DNA of 64,000 bases from Psychrobacter immobilis (GCA_904846265.1 CAJHAA010000004.1:124001-188000); one strand, 5' to 3'; positions 28,340 through 38,721 are shown, counted from the stretch's first letter. The notes: generated by a model from the letters alone, not told the origin. Numbers and translations are program-made.

Positions 28340-28984
28340 ATGACAATGAAAATTTTAGTAATTGGGGCAAGTGGTCGAGTGGGAACGGATTTAGTTAAGC
28401 AATTATTAGTGGATAACCATCAAGTTGTTGGCACGACACGCCAAGAAGAAAAACTGTTTACCGATGACAATTATAGCCAACTCGATTTAGATATCACTGC
28501 CGAAAAAGAGGCTATACAAAAGCAAATTGATCAAGACATTGACGCTGTCTATTTCGTTGCAGGGTCTGGCGGTAAAGACGTCTTAGAAGTGGATTTACAT
28601 GGGGCGGTCAAAACCATGCAAGCCGCAGAGGACAAAGGCATTAAGCGCTATATTATGCTTAGCACCGTCTTTTCGTTAGACACCAGTAAATGGGACAATG
28701 CTGGTATTGCTGACCTAAAAGAATACTATATTTGCAAACACTATGCGGATCAGTGGTTGATTAATAACAGTAGCCTTAACTACACTATCGTTCAAGCAGG
28801 GGCACTAAAAGAGCGCGAAGCAACTGGTAAAATCACTGTCAACGATGATAATGCTGGTGAAAACTCAATTGCCGATGTGGCGACTACTTTGGCAGCCGTC
28901 TTAAATGCCAATAATACCATCAAGAAAGTGTTTAGTATGCATAACGGTGAGACTGCGATTGATGAAGCGATTGCAAAATTATAA
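28340..28984 (+). CDS. NAD(P)-binding atypical short-chain dehydrogenase
   Basis: A 214-residue single-domain Rossmann protein of the NmrA/YwnB-like atypical SDR group. The dinucleotide-binding motif VIGASGRVGTDL is at residues 6-17, TRQEEK follows strand 2, and YIMLSTVFSLD with a later YYICKHYADQWL gives the usual Tyr-x3-Lys-like region in modified form. Substrate is unknown; it may be a redox sensor or a small oxidoreductase. The unit is isolated between two terminators. Confidence 0.82.
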   Translation: MTMKILVIGASGRVGTDLVKQLLVDNHQVVGTTRQEEKLFTDDNYSQLDLDITAEKEAIQKQIDQDIDAVYFVAGSGGKDVLEVDLHGAVKTMQAAEDKGIKRYIMLSTVFSLDTSKWDNAGIADLKEYYICKHYADQWLINNSSLNYTIVQAGALKEREATGKITVNDDNAGENSIADVATTLAAVLNANNTIKKVFSMHNGETAIDEAIAKL

Positions 28985-29010
28985 GAATCAACTTTACAGC
29001 GATTAAAACG

Positions 29011-29048
29011 AAAAAAGCGAGTAAGCCTAATGGGTTACTCGCTTTTTT
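29011..29048. terminator. Bidirectional terminator, SDR gene and epmA
   Basis: Arms AAAAAAGCGAGTAA and TTACTCGCTTTTTT around ten bases, between convergent genes. Confidence 0.88.
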
Positions 29049-29104
29049 CTAATAGGCTTGTCAAATAAATAAGTGGCAACTATATTAAGTCTCTCAATAA
29101 TCGA

Positions 29105-30130
29105 CTAGGCCAAACCGCTTGGAAAAGAAATCACATCTTCTAAGCTATTCGCGCCTGTGATTACCATAAGTAATCTATCGATACCAACGGCGATACCGCT
29201 ACAGGGTATTAAAGCATCAGACGCTGCTAATAAATGCTCATCGATTGGCATTTGTGGTAGGTTATGACGCTTACGCAGTTGATTGTCTCGCTCAAACCGT
29301 TCTCTTAACGCTTGTCCATCTGCTAGCTCATCATAAGCGTTGGCAATCTCGATGCCATTGATATACAGCTCGAAACGTTTAGCGACTGTATTGCCCTCTT
29401 TATCAACCGCTGTTTTTGCCAGTGCCGCCGTGGCAGGTGGATATTCTATAATCAAGGTCGGTAAGTCGTGACCCAAGTTTGGCTCGACCGCATGACTAAA
29501 CAGCAAATCCAGCCAGCTTTGACGAATATCTGCTTCGCCATCTTCTGTGTTATCCAAATCACTATTGAAATCAAAACCTGTCAAACCCTTATCTTCTGCT
29601 ACTGCTTGCAGGGCATCAAGGCTAGCTGTCAGCGGATGTATGCCGACAAAATCCATAAACGCATCAACATAGCGGTAATGACTCATCACCACTGAATGCC
29701 CATAAAGCGCCGCTAATAATTCACCTAATTCAGCCGCCATATCATCCAGACTATAATTCGGCTGATACCACTCAAGCATGGTAAATTCGATATTATGGCG
29801 TACGCCTATTTCATTATCTCGAAATACGGAGCAAATTTGATATATAGGCACTTGCCAGCTGGCAAGTAAACGCTTCATGGCAAACTCAGGTGAAGTATGC
29901 AGATAATAAGTACAAGGTTTATCTTGATACGTCACTTGCGCGGCGACTGATTGTAAGAAAGTATCAGTATTGCCAGCCTGCGATAGTAGCGGTGTTTGCA
30001 CTTCAAGCACTTGATGCGTGGCGAAAAACTGACGAACGGTGCTCATCAATTGCGCACGCTGCTGAGCCATTGCCAATGTCATGGTCGGCGCATAGCTGGG
30101 TTTTGAAGAAGAATTACTTGCTTGGGTCAT
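29105..30130 (-). CDS. epmA: Elongation factor P--lysine ligase
   Basis: EpmA (PoxA/GenX) attaches beta-lysine to EF-P, helping ribosomes through proline stretches. At 341 residues it matches the family: a class II lysyl-tRNA synthetase core without the anticodon domain. Visible motifs are FEVQTP-like VLEVQTPLLS, TSPEFAMKRLL, CSVFRDNEIG followed by HNIEFTMLEWY, and GIAVGIDRLLM at the C-terminus. It is last in a minus-strand series with pdxB and the AI-2E permease. Confidence 0.95.
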   Translation of the reverse strand: MTQASNSSSKPSYAPTMTLAMAQQRAQLMSTVRQFFATHQVLEVQTPLLSQAGNTDTFLQSVAAQVTYQDKPCTYYLHTSPEFAMKRLLASWQVPIYQICSVFRDNEIGVRHNIEFTMLEWYQPNYSLDDMAAELGELLAALYGHSVVMSHYRYVDAFMDFVGIHPLTASLDALQAVAEDKGLTGFDFNSDLDNTEDGEADIRQSWLDLLFSHAVEPNLGHDLPTLIIEYPPATAALAKTAVDKEGNTVAKRFELYINGIEIANAYDELADGQALRERFERDNQLRKRHNLPQMPIDEHLLAASDALIPCSGIAVGIDRLLMVITGANSLEDVISFPSGLA

Positions 30131-30202
30131 TATTATTTACTGCAATTTAAGGATAAGAATAAGTTCTCAGATGCTACTTTAGGGTTGAAGGCTGCCTAAC
30201 TT

Positions 30203-31363
30203 TTACCACTGCCATTCGCGGCGTAAGTGATAATCTCGGCGTAACTGATCAAAGTCAGCACCCTTTATTTGACCGTCAGCCAGCTTGCTTCTTAGTGCAG
30301 CATCATCGTGCATGATATCGTAAAACTTCTGTAATCTGTCTGGATGTGCTTTTAGCTCAGACCAGAGGTAAGTATTGAGCGGCAGTAAACTATGCATGGA
30401 CTGAACAGGTGCCACTGCCAATTTTTCACAGAGCGCGTCATAGATAATTTGCGTACCACGCAGCTTACCTTCGACCGTATAGCCTGCGATATGAGGAGTG
30501 GCGATAGCCAGTTTGGACAATAAACTCTCAGAAATCTCTGGTTCAAATTCAAACACATCGAGCACTACTTGGCGATCTGTGCGCTCAATATCTGCTTCTA
30601 AATCACGCGCATTAATGACTGATCCGCGCGCGCTGTTAATCAGCAAAGTATGCGCAGGCATCACTGCCAGCGTAGTTGCGTCAATCAAATGCTTTGTTGG
30701 ATAATCACTGCCACTAGGGTTTGTAGTATCTTTTTTATCGGTTAAAGGCACATGTAAGCTCACTACATCGCTTTGGCTAAGCACTTGCTCAAGGCTGGCA
30801 TTATTCGTATTTGATGCAGGCAGTAATGGATCATAGCCTAGTACTTGCCAGCCTAAATCATTGGCATACTGAGCGAGCGTACTACCAATATTACCAAGTC
30901 CGATGATGCCCAATGTTAATGGCTTCGTGGATTGCTGCCAATAGTGCGGACGCAACGTCAAAATCGCCGTCAAGACATACTGCGCAACAGAATGCTTGCT
31001 ACATCCAGCCGCATTGGCGAAAGTGATATTTCGCGCCGCTAAATAGTCTTGATCGACATGATCGGTACCGATAGTCGCCGAACCGACAAATTTTACGCTG
31101 TTATTATTGGCTAGCAATGCCTCGCCTACTGGCGTCACCGAGCGTATCAACAGCACATCAGGTTGTAATTCTGCGAGCAACTGCGCATTGATATCGCGTC
31201 CAGCGACGGTGATTATATTGACCGTCTGCTCAGATACCTGTCCAAGCATCGAAGCATTAAAAAACGCATCCAAGCTCGCGATATTGCTATCGGCCACGAT
31301 AGTAATGCTGTCAATAGAATTCGCTCTATTTTGCATAGCGTTTGCAGTATCCTTATTTAACAT
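30203..31363 (-). CDS. pdxB: Erythronate-4-phosphate dehydrogenase
   Basis: PdxB oxidises 4-phosphoerythronate in the DXP-independent pyridoxal phosphate pathway. It has 386 residues of the D-2-hydroxyacid dehydrogenase fold. GIIGLGNIGSTLAQYA is the NAD-binding motif, SVTPVGEALL and GSATIGTDHVD are typical of PdxB, and ANAAGCSKHSVAQYVL and HIAGYTVEGKLRGT are the family signatures. The C-terminal DUF3410-type segment is present. It lies 22 bases after the AI-2E permease gene and 72 bases before epmA, so an operon is likely. Confidence 0.95.
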   Translation of the reverse strand: MLNKDTANAMQNRANSIDSITIVADSNIASLDAFFNASMLGQVSEQTVNIITVAGRDINAQLLAELQPDVLLIRSVTPVGEALLANNNSVKFVGSATIGTDHVDQDYLAARNITFANAAGCSKHSVAQYVLTAILTLRPHYWQQSTKPLTLGIIGLGNIGSTLAQYANDLGWQVLGYDPLLPASNTNNASLEQVLSQSDVVSLHVPLTDKKDTTNPSGSDYPTKHLIDATTLAVMPAHTLLINSARGSVINARDLEADIERTDRQVVLDVFEFEPEISESLLSKLAIATPHIAGYTVEGKLRGTQIIYDALCEKLAVAPVQSMHSLLPLNTYLWSELKAHPDRLQKFYDIMHDDAALRSKLADGQIKGADFDQLRRDYHLRREWQW

Positions 31364-31385
31364 GACTATGTGCCTCTACGTGCCT

Positions 31386-32513
31386 CTACTCTGATTCATT
31401 GACTGGTGGCAACGTTTGGTTGTCAGACAACACCAAATCCTGCGGAGCAAATATCTCATTTTTATGCTGCGATATCCATTCTCGCCATACCGCCAATCCG
31501 ATGGCTAGCACCACAGGACCGATAAACAAACCAACAAAGCCAAAAGCCGTTAGACCACCCAATACACCAATAAAAATAATAATAAAAGGGATTTTGGTCG
31601 CGCCACTAATCACAATAGGACGGATGAGATTGTCAACCCAGCTGATAACCAAAGTGCCCCATAGTGCCAAGCCAATCCCTTCTACAGTATGACCTTGGCT
31701 TAACAACCAAATGGATACACCACCCCAGACAAATGGCGTGCCAAACGGAATCAGGGCGATAATAAAGGTTACGATAGTGAGTAAGATAGGACTTGGTGCA
31801 CCAGCGAAGTAGTAACCCACACCTGCGAGCAGTGCTTGTGCCAATGCCGTCAAACCAATGCCATAAACCACCGCACGCGTGGTCGTACCCACAGAATCAA
31901 TATAGCCATCGATGCGATTACCAATGATATTACGCAGTGCTTGGCGAATTTGACGCACCAAACTGGTACCATCACGATAAAAGAAAAACAACGTCATCAG
32001 CGCCATACCTAACTTGGCAAGACCGCTAAACACCACATCAAATGCTACTTTGCCATAATATAAATGTGACTGTACCCAAATACGAAACGCCTCTAACGTC
32101 CCTTCTGGGTTTTTATTGATTCTCCACAGCACATCTTTCACTTGCTGACCGATGATAGGCATATCTTTGATAGAATCAGGCACATCTAAATAGCCCACTT
32201 TTATACGATAAATCAAGTTACTGATTAGGCTCAAGGCTTCTTGCTGTAGAATAAAAATACCGATAACCAGTGGCACACCTATCATTAAGGAGATACTCAC
32301 CGTCATAATAGCAGCGCTAAAATTAGGACTCAGCTTTACTTTTTCGTAAAAAAAGTTATAAATAGGAAAGGTAACATACGCTAAAATCGCCGCCCATAAT
32401 GCGGGTACAATAAAAAACTGTACCACTTGAAAACACAGTACGAACAGCACCACCAACAGAGTAATAGCCAATAAGCGCTGAATAATAAATTCTTTTGTCC
32501 AATTTTCAATCAT
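31386..32513 (-). CDS. AI-2E family transporter (YdiK-like permease)
   Basis: A 375-residue inner-membrane protein of the PF01594 family with about seven or eight hydrophobic segments and the family-specific C-terminal half (ALIPFGTPFVWGG, GLALWGTLVISWVDNLIRP, FGFVGLFIGPVVLAIG). Members export autoinducer-2 or act as ion antiporters; which applies here cannot be told. It is first of three close minus-strand genes with pdxB and epmA; the function of the others does not suggest its substrate. Confidence 0.88.
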   Translation of the reverse strand: MIENWTKEFIIQRLLAITLLVVLFVLCFQVVQFFIVPALWAAILAYVTFPIYNFFYEKVKLSPNFSAAIMTVSISLMIGVPLVIGIFILQQEALSLISNLIYRIKVGYLDVPDSIKDMPIIGQQVKDVLWRINKNPEGTLEAFRIWVQSHLYYGKVAFDVVFSGLAKLGMALMTLFFFYRDGTSLVRQIRQALRNIIGNRIDGYIDSVGTTTRAVVYGIGLTALAQALLAGVGYYFAGAPSPILLTIVTFIIALIPFGTPFVWGGVSIWLLSQGHTVEGIGLALWGTLVISWVDNLIRPIVISGATKIPFIIIFIGVLGGLTAFGFVGLFIGPVVLAIGLAVWREWISQHKNEIFAPQDLVLSDNQTLPPVNESE

Positions 32514-33320
32514 AGCGTATAAACCAAGAGCAGACAGCGAAGATCTATCGCGACCTTGCTGGCAAGTTTATAAATGTGTGATGAATATCAACTCACAGAC
32601 GGTGCCCATAAAAAGACCCTGTCCATTAGCGGTATTCATTAGCGAGGGGTGTAAACAATCAGTGCCAGCAAACCTGCTTTGAGAGCATCAAATCGTAGCA
32701 TACCGTAACATACTTACGGACGATAGTTTTGACTAACGCAAGATAAATATTAAGCGATTATCACGGCTTATTATGCCGTAAAATACGACAATGATATAAC
32801 GATATGTTGTAATCTTTACTTACAACTTTCTCTGCATAAGCTTACTAGATGATGACATTAATAGATAGAAGTTGACACATAGATTTAACATGTAAAAACA
32901 ATGCACTAAAAGGATATTTTACATTCATACTGTAAACTGACCTATTGAAAGGTAATTCACTGGCGCGTTCTATTTGCAACGATAATTGATGCTATACTAA
33001 AGCAATTATTTTAAGCTTTTTAATAGCATTAAATTCGTTTGTTCTTATTTATTTGGATCATTCTACATATATAACATTTTTCAGACGATGCGCTACAGCC
33101 CTCTTTTATCGTCCTTCTATAGACTATCATAAGATCAAACCTGTAGAGGGGCGTTACAACGTTGGATACTGTGCGTAAGCAAGCTCATCATCTCGGTTCA
33201 CTATTAGAATTCGATATGACAGAGTGCTATTTTGAGTGAATTTCGGACTTACTTTGATTTTATTTTAAATCAACAACGACCCAACAAATTTTAAACCATA
33301 TATCGATAGGAACAATAACA
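32514..33320. other. Long divergent spacer before nadE
   Basis: An 807-base AT-rich gap. I see no reliable gene, repeat or riboswitch. One short frame near 33163-33240 (TTG start after GAGGGG) gives 26 codons, too little to call. The nadE ribosome site AGGAACAATAACA is at the right end. Confidence 0.4.
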
Positions 33321-35012
33321 ATGTCAAAAGACAATGATAATCCCAATATAACTCCCTCAACTGAGGTCAGTAAGACCAATAAAACCCAAGAAACCGTTAC
33401 TTTTGCATTGGCTCAGTCGCATTTCTTGGTTGGTGATATTACTGCCAATGCGGAAAAAATGCGTGCACTCGCATTGCAAGCTCGCGAGCAAGGTGCGGAT
33501 GTCATTATTTTCCCAGAACTTGCTTTATTAGGTTACCCACCGCAAGATTTATTACTACGCCCAAGCTTATCTGGTCGCATCAAAAGCGCCTTGTCTACTT
33601 TAAGTGATATCGATGACATCGTGATGATTGTCGGTTATCCACATGTCGACCATCATGGTACTTTCAACTCTGCTGCTATCTTGCATAATGGTCATCAAAA
33701 AGGCTTTTATCATAAGCAAATCTTGCCAAATTATGGCGTATTTGATGAGCGTCGTTATTTTGATAAAGGTCGTAACCAAGTTTTATTTGACTATAAAGGC
33801 ATCACAATCGGTCTGCTCATCTGTGAAGACTTGTGGGAAAAAGGCCCTATTGCCGAGCTTAAAAAGCAAGGTGCCGATCTGATTATTAGCTTAAACGCCT
33901 CACCTTTTGAGATCGAAAAACAAGACAATCGTAAAACGATGCTGGCTAAGCGTAGCCGTGAAAATAATTTGCCTATCGTCTATGTCAATGCCGTTGGTGG
34001 TCAAGACGACTTGGTATTTGACGGTGGTTCTATGGCAGTGCAAGCTGATGGTAGCGTTGCGCATGAAGCACCACGTTTTATGAATCAGTTACTTCTTGCC
34101 ACTTTAGACGTCAAAACTGCTAAGTTTAATAGTCAAACTAAAGCGCCATTAACACTGAGCCGTGAGTCAGAGATGTATCAAGCACTGGTCGTTGGCCTGC
34201 GTGATTATGTTAACCATTCAGGATTCACTGGCATTATCCTCGGTCTATCAGGTGGTATTGATTCTGCCTTAACGCTATGTATCGCTGTTGATGCTTTGGG
34301 TGCTGACAAGGTATATGCGGTGATGATGCCTTATGAATATACTTCTCAAATTAGTCTAGAAGATGCTCAAGCACAGGCTCGCCGCTTAAATGTTTCTTAT
34401 ACGGTTTGTCCTATTTTTGATGCGGTTGAAGGCATCCGTCATACCTTAGCCCCACTATTTAACAAATCGCCAGCAGACACCACTGAAGAAAATATCCAAG
34501 CGCGTGCGCGCGGTGTGGTACTGATGGCGCTGTCCAATAAGTTTGGGCACTTAGTCATCACCACTGGTAATAAGTCTGAGTTAGCAGTCGGCTATTCGAC
34601 ATTATATGGTGATATGGCAGGCGGCTTTGATGTGTTAAAAGACGTTTATAAGTCGCAGGTTTATAAATTGGCCAGCTATCGCAACCGCTTGGAAGACACC
34701 CCAGTCATCCCTGAGCGTGTCATCACTCGCCCGCCATCTGCTGAGTTACGCCCAGACCAAAAAGACCAAGACAGCTTGCCTGACTATGATGTATTAGATG
34801 GCATCTTAATGTCATACATCGATGAAGACATGGGCTATCAAGACATCATTAATAAAGGGTTTGACGCTGAACTGGTCGCAAAAGTCATCCAGATGGTAGA
34901 CAATAGCGAATATAAGCGTTTACAAGCGCCAATCGGTACCAAAATTAGCCATAAAGCCTTTGGACGTGAACGCCGTTATCCATTAGTGAATAAATGGTCA
35001 GTAAAAGGCTAA
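33321..35012 (+). CDS. nadE: Glutamine-dependent NAD synthetase
   Basis: Converts deamido-NAD to NAD with ATP and glutamine-derived ammonia, the last step of NAD synthesis. The 563 residues comprise a nitrilase-type glutaminase domain (catalytic Glu about 66 in FPELALLGYPP, Lys about 132 in HKQILPNYGVFDE, Cys about 168 in LLICEDLW) and an NAD synthetase domain with the P-loop LSGGIDSAL. A polar N-terminal extension of about 25 residues precedes the glutaminase domain. Confidence 0.97.
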   Translation: MSKDNDNPNITPSTEVSKTNKTQETVTFALAQSHFLVGDITANAEKMRALALQAREQGADVIIFPELALLGYPPQDLLLRPSLSGRIKSALSTLSDIDDIVMIVGYPHVDHHGTFNSAAILHNGHQKGFYHKQILPNYGVFDERRYFDKGRNQVLFDYKGITIGLLICEDLWEKGPIAELKKQGADLIISLNASPFEIEKQDNRKTMLAKRSRENNLPIVYVNAVGGQDDLVFDGGSMAVQADGSVAHEAPRFMNQLLLATLDVKTAKFNSQTKAPLTLSRESEMYQALVVGLRDYVNHSGFTGIILGLSGGIDSALTLCIAVDALGADKVYAVMMPYEYTSQISLEDAQAQARRLNVSYTVCPIFDAVEGIRHTLAPLFNKSPADTTEENIQARARGVVLMALSNKFGHLVITTGNKSELAVGYSTLYGDMAGGFDVLKDVYKSQVYKLASYRNRLEDTPVIPERVITRPPSAELRPDQKDQDSLPDYDVLDGILMSYIDEDMGYQDIINKGFDAELVAKVIQMVDNSEYKRLQAPIGTKISHKAFGRERRYPLVNKWSVKG

Positions 35013-35111
35013 ATTAGATTAGCCATTGTTGCTTGCCCTACTTTTATTATGTAGAACGCGAGCAACATGGCTAATTCAATACTTTTATAAAAAATCAAGT
35101 TTATTATAATT

Positions 35112-35138
35112 AGCTGGGTGCTTACCCAGCTTTTTTAG
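35112..35138 (+). terminator. Terminator of nadE
   Basis: Arms AGCTGGGT and ACCCAGCT around GCTT, followed by six T. Confidence 0.88.
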
Positions 35139-35259
35139 TTTCTATAAACCGATTTTTAATGCCAAGCTGTTATAAACAACACTTTCTTTTTTGTACTTCT
35201 AACCCATTCATTCTTTAATTTCAATTATTTTAATCCCTATATTTTTTACCGAGTATGTC

Positions 35260-36534
35260 ATGAGTTTGCTAACCGCTAGTATCTTTCTTCTTTTATTGCT
35301 TGCCCTAAGTGCCTTTGTATCTGCTGCCGAAATTGCCATCGCTGCTGGTCGCAAAATTAAGCTACAAATCATGGCAAAAGAAGGGGATGTCCGCGCATTT
35401 GACGTCCTTAAAATGCAAGAGCACCCTGGCAGTTTTATTACTGTCGTACAAGTGGTTTTGAATGCCGTCGCTATCTCGGCTGGTGCGGTAGGTGAGTCAG
35501 CTATTAGCCCTTATCTAGAGCTTTTGGTGAAGAATGAAGCAGTGTCATCCGTCATATCATTTGTGCTGATCACCAGCTTGTTTTCTCTGCTCGCTGATTT
35601 AATGCCCAGACGATTGGCGATGTCGAACACTGAAGCTATCGCTGTACGTCTCGTACGACCAATGATGCTATTGATTTTTATATTCAAACCCGTGATTTGG
35701 ATATTTGATGGTGCAGCAAATGTCATTTTTGAATTACTGGGTATTTCAACCATACGACAAGACGATATGACGCCAGAAGATATTTATGCTGTCATGGATG
35801 CTGGTGCTGAAGCTGGTGTGCTCAAAAAACAAGAACATCATCTGATAGAAAATATCTTTGATATGCAAGAGCGCACCGTAACGTCGGTGATGAATCCACG
35901 TGAGAATATTGTTTATTTTGATACCAAAACGAGCACTGAAAAAGTCGTTGAAGTGATGATTGAACAACCACATAACAAGTTTTTGGTCTGTCAGGAAGAT
36001 GATCTAGAGCACATTATTGGTTATGTAGAGTCGCGCAGCTTTTTGGCATTGGTTCTTAACCAGCAAGAGGTCAGCTTAACTGACAAAGCCCTACTAAAAC
36101 CTGCACTCTTCGTTCCTGACACTTTGTCCTTGTTTGAAGTGTTAGAGATGTTTAAATCTACAGGCGCTGACTTTGCCGTCATCGTGAATGAGTATGGATT
36201 GGTAGTGGGTGTCATTACTCTTAAAGATGTGATGAGTATCGTCATGGGGGAGCTTGTCACCTTGGAGGAGCAGCCCATTGTTCAACGTACTGACAACTCG
36301 TGGCTAATCGATGGCATGACTCCTATCGAAGACGTCGTACGCGCTTTAGATATCGTTAATCTGCCACGCAGTCAGAACTATGAAACTATTAGTGGCTTTA
36401 TGATGTACATGCTACGCAAGATTCCAAAGAAAACCGATACTATCGAATATGCCAATTATCGATTTGAAATTATCGCAACGGACAATCTCAAAATCACTCA
36501 GATGCTGGTGACCAGAATGGATGAGACTGTCTGA
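35260..36534 (+). CDS. CNNM/CorC-type membrane protein (hemolysin family)
   Basis: A 424-residue inner-membrane protein: a DUF21 transmembrane domain (residues 1-190, starting LLTASIFLLLLLALSAFVSAAEIA), a pair of CBS domains (about 200-325, with VMNPRENIVYFD and FAVIVNEYGLVVGVITLKDVM) and a C-terminal CorC_HlyC domain. Related proteins (YtfL/PaeA, YfjD, CNNM) are linked to magnesium/cobalt or polyamine export. The name hemolysin is historical. The 3' end faces yggS with only 11 bases between and no terminator. Confidence 0.9.
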   Translation: MSLLTASIFLLLLLALSAFVSAAEIAIAAGRKIKLQIMAKEGDVRAFDVLKMQEHPGSFITVVQVVLNAVAISAGAVGESAISPYLELLVKNEAVSSVISFVLITSLFSLLADLMPRRLAMSNTEAIAVRLVRPMMLLIFIFKPVIWIFDGAANVIFELLGISTIRQDDMTPEDIYAVMDAGAEAGVLKKQEHHLIENIFDMQERTVTSVMNPRENIVYFDTKTSTEKVVEVMIEQPHNKFLVCQEDDLEHIIGYVESRSFLALVLNQQEVSLTDKALLKPALFVPDTLSLFEVLEMFKSTGADFAVIVNEYGLVVGVITLKDVMSIVMGELVTLEEQPIVQRTDNSWLIDGMTPIEDVVRALDIVNLPRSQNYETISGFMMYMLRKIPKKTDTIEYANYRFEIIATDNLKITQMLVTRMDETV

Positions 36535-36545
36535 TAAATAAAAAT

Positions 36546-37262
36546 TTAAGCTCGTGCGCCAAATATGGCGCTACCAACGCGCACCATTGTCGAACCACTG
36601 GCTATCGCCTCTGTCATATCACCGCTCATGCCCATGCTCAGTATATCCCAAGCATCTAGCTCTGCATGAGTCTCTTTAATCTCATCAAATAACTGCTTGG
36701 TACGGGTAAAAGCATCCGTACCTCCCTTAGCAGGAATAATCATCAAACCACGCAGCTGTAACCTGTCATACCCCTTGATAGCAGTTATCAAATCAGGTAG
36801 CTGTGCTGGCAGGCAGCCTGATTTGCTTTCTTCGTTATCGATATTCAACTGAATCAATACATTCAGTGGGGGTAGCTCAGCTGGGCGCTGGTCGTTTAGA
36901 CGCTGAGCAATAATGTCACGCTCAACCGTTTGTACCCAATCGAAATGCTCAGCAATATCGCGGGTCTTATTGCGCTGGATACTACCAATATAATGCCAAA
37001 CAATGCCTTTAGTTTCTGGCTGTCGTTTTAGCGTATCGATTTTTTCGATGGCTTCTTGCAAATAATTTTCACCAAAGTGCTGCTGTCCTTGCTGAGCCAA
37101 AGTAGCAATCATATCAGCTGGTTTGGTCTTAGAAACTGCCAGCAACGTCACACTATCTGCTTGTCGTGCCGCATGCTCACACGCTTGAGTCATTTGCTTG
37201 CTCACTTGCTGCCAGCTCGCAATAAGATTTTGGCTATCAATGTTATTTTCTATTTCTTTCAT
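36546..37262 (-). CDS. yggS: YggS family pyridoxal phosphate homeostasis protein
   Basis: A 238-residue PLP-binding protein of the PLPBP/YggS family, a single TIM barrel without known enzyme activity that buffers PLP and affects amino-acid and keto-acid balance. The Schiff-base lysine is at about 45 in LLAVSKTKPAD; HFGENYLQE, WHYIGSIQRNK and LSMGMSGDMTEAI are the family motifs. It is divergent from pilT, a common arrangement in gammaproteobacteria. Confidence 0.95.
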   Translation of the reverse strand: MKEIENNIDSQNLIASWQQVSKQMTQACEHAARQADSVTLLAVSKTKPADMIATLAQQGQQHFGENYLQEAIEKIDTLKRQPETKGIVWHYIGSIQRNKTRDIAEHFDWVQTVERDIIAQRLNDQRPAELPPLNVLIQLNIDNEESKSGCLPAQLPDLITAIKGYDRLQLRGLMIIPAKGGTDAFTRTKQLFDEIKETHAELDAWDILSMGMSGDMTEAIASGSTMVRVGSAIFGARA

Positions 37263-37375
37263 ATATTACTCACGAGAATAATTTAATCCATTTTTTAATC
37301 AGTCACTTTTAATGACTTATATTTTTAATGACTTATATAATTAACTTTTATTAGCTATGGTTAAACTTTTTATAA

Positions 37376-37687
37376 ATGTCTTCTAATATAGAAAAACTCA
37401 ATAAGCATCAATCTATAAATAAATCGGCACTCATAATGACTAATTTTACATTTTATTGTTGTAGTAGATGGTTAATTGTCGGTAGTCTTGTTATTATATT
37501 GTTACATGGTTTAACATATGCTACTGAATATAATAGTAATGGTAAAGACCATCGCTACTCCTTTATTAACGTGACCGACTTTAATCAGATCGTTTATCGA
37601 TTGATAATCACTCCCCTTTTTTGCTCCTTTGTCCTACCCTTATTGATTGATAGGAATATCCGATTATGGCTGAAAAAAACAATTTAA
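37376..37687 (+). CDS. Possible small membrane protein overlapping pilT
   Basis: A 103-codon frame with two hydrophobic segments (WLIVGSLVIILLHGL and IVYRLIITPLFCSFVLPLLI) separated by a polar loop, and a basic end. Its last 22 bases overlap the pilT start. No clear ribosome site precedes ATG 37376 or the second ATG at 37436. Base composition is more AT-rich than neighbours. It may be real but poorly translated, or chance. I do not recognise the family. Confidence 0.35.
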   Translation: MSSNIEKLNKHQSINKSALIMTNFTFYCCSRWLIVGSLVIILLHGLTYATEYNSNGKDHRYSFINVTDFNQIVYRLIITPLFCSFVLPLLIDRNIRLWLKKTI

Positions 37688-38721
37688 GCATCGAAGACTT
37701 GCTGCGCTTTACGGTTAAGCATAAAGCATCAGATTTACATATTTCAGCCGGTATGCCAGCAATGATACGTGTTGATGGTGAAATGACCCGTATTAATATG
37801 CCAGAGATGACTCATCAGGTTGTGCATCAGCTTATTTATGACATCATGAACGATAAGCAGCGCGCTGACTTTGAAGAATTTTATGAGACGGATTTCTCTT
37901 TTGAGATTCCTAATCTAGCACGTTTTCGAGTAAATGCCTTTAATCAAAACCGTGGGGCGGGCGCTGTCTTTCGTACCATTCCGTCCAAAGTCTTAACGAT
38001 GGAAGACTTAGGGATGGGTGATGTATTCAAGCGCGTGTCAGACTTTAAACGTGGTGTGGTTTTGGTCACGGGTCCGACAGGTTCTGGTAAGTCCACAACG
38101 TTGGCGGCCATGATTGACTATATCAACGAGAGCCGTAAAGAGCATATCTTGACCATTGAAGATCCGATCGAATTTGTCCACGATTCCAAAAAGAGCTTGA
38201 TTAATCAGCGTGAGGTGCACCGCGATACCTTAGGTTTCGAGCCTGCATTGCGCTCGGCCCTACGTGAGGATCCCGATGTGATTTTGGTCGGTGAGCTACG
38301 TGACCTTGAGACCATTCGCTTGGCATTGACAGCAGCAGAGACTGGTCACTTAGTATTCGGCACTCTACACACCAGCTCAGCCGCCAAGACCATTGACCGT
38401 GTCATTGATGTATTCCCCGCCGCAGAAAAAGACATGATTCGGGCGATGCTATCAGAGTCACTACAAGCCGTTATCTCACAAACGCTTTTGCGTCGTCAAG
38501 CAGGCGGACGTGTAGCCGCACATGAAATCATGCTCGGCACACCCGCTATCCGTAACTTGATACGTGAAAATAAAATCGCTCAAATGTACTCTGCTATCCA
38601 AACAGGCGCAGGTGAAGGTATGATTACACTGGATCAAACGCTCAAAAATCTAGTAGCGAAAGGCACCATTAGTAAAGACGTAGCCCGTCCTTATGCCAAA
38701 CAGCCTGAGGCATTCTTGTAA
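37666..38721 (+). CDS. pilT: Type IV pilus retraction ATPase PilT
   Basis: A 351-residue hexameric ATPase at the cytoplasmic base of the type IV pilus that powers retraction and twitching. The N-terminal PAS-like domain (KASDLHISAGMPAMIRVDGEM) is followed by Walker A GPTGSGKST at about 136-144, the Asp box, Walker B (DPDVILVGELRD) and the His box (GHLVFGTLHT). AIRNLIRENKIAQMYS is the retraction-specific AIRNLIRE motif. AGGAAT precedes the start. pilU follows after a structured spacer. Confidence 0.97.
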   Translation: MAEKNNLSIEDLLRFTVKHKASDLHISAGMPAMIRVDGEMTRINMPEMTHQVVHQLIYDIMNDKQRADFEEFYETDFSFEIPNLARFRVNAFNQNRGAGAVFRTIPSKVLTMEDLGMGDVFKRVSDFKRGVVLVTGPTGSGKSTTLAAMIDYINESRKEHILTIEDPIEFVHDSKKSLINQREVHRDTLGFEPALRSALREDPDVILVGELRDLETIRLALTAAETGHLVFGTLHTSSAAKTIDRVIDVFPAAEKDMIRAMLSESLQAVISQTLLRRQAGGRVAAHEIMLGTPAIRNLIRENKIAQMYSAIQTGAGEGMITLDQTLKNLVAKGTISKDVARPYAKQPEAFL

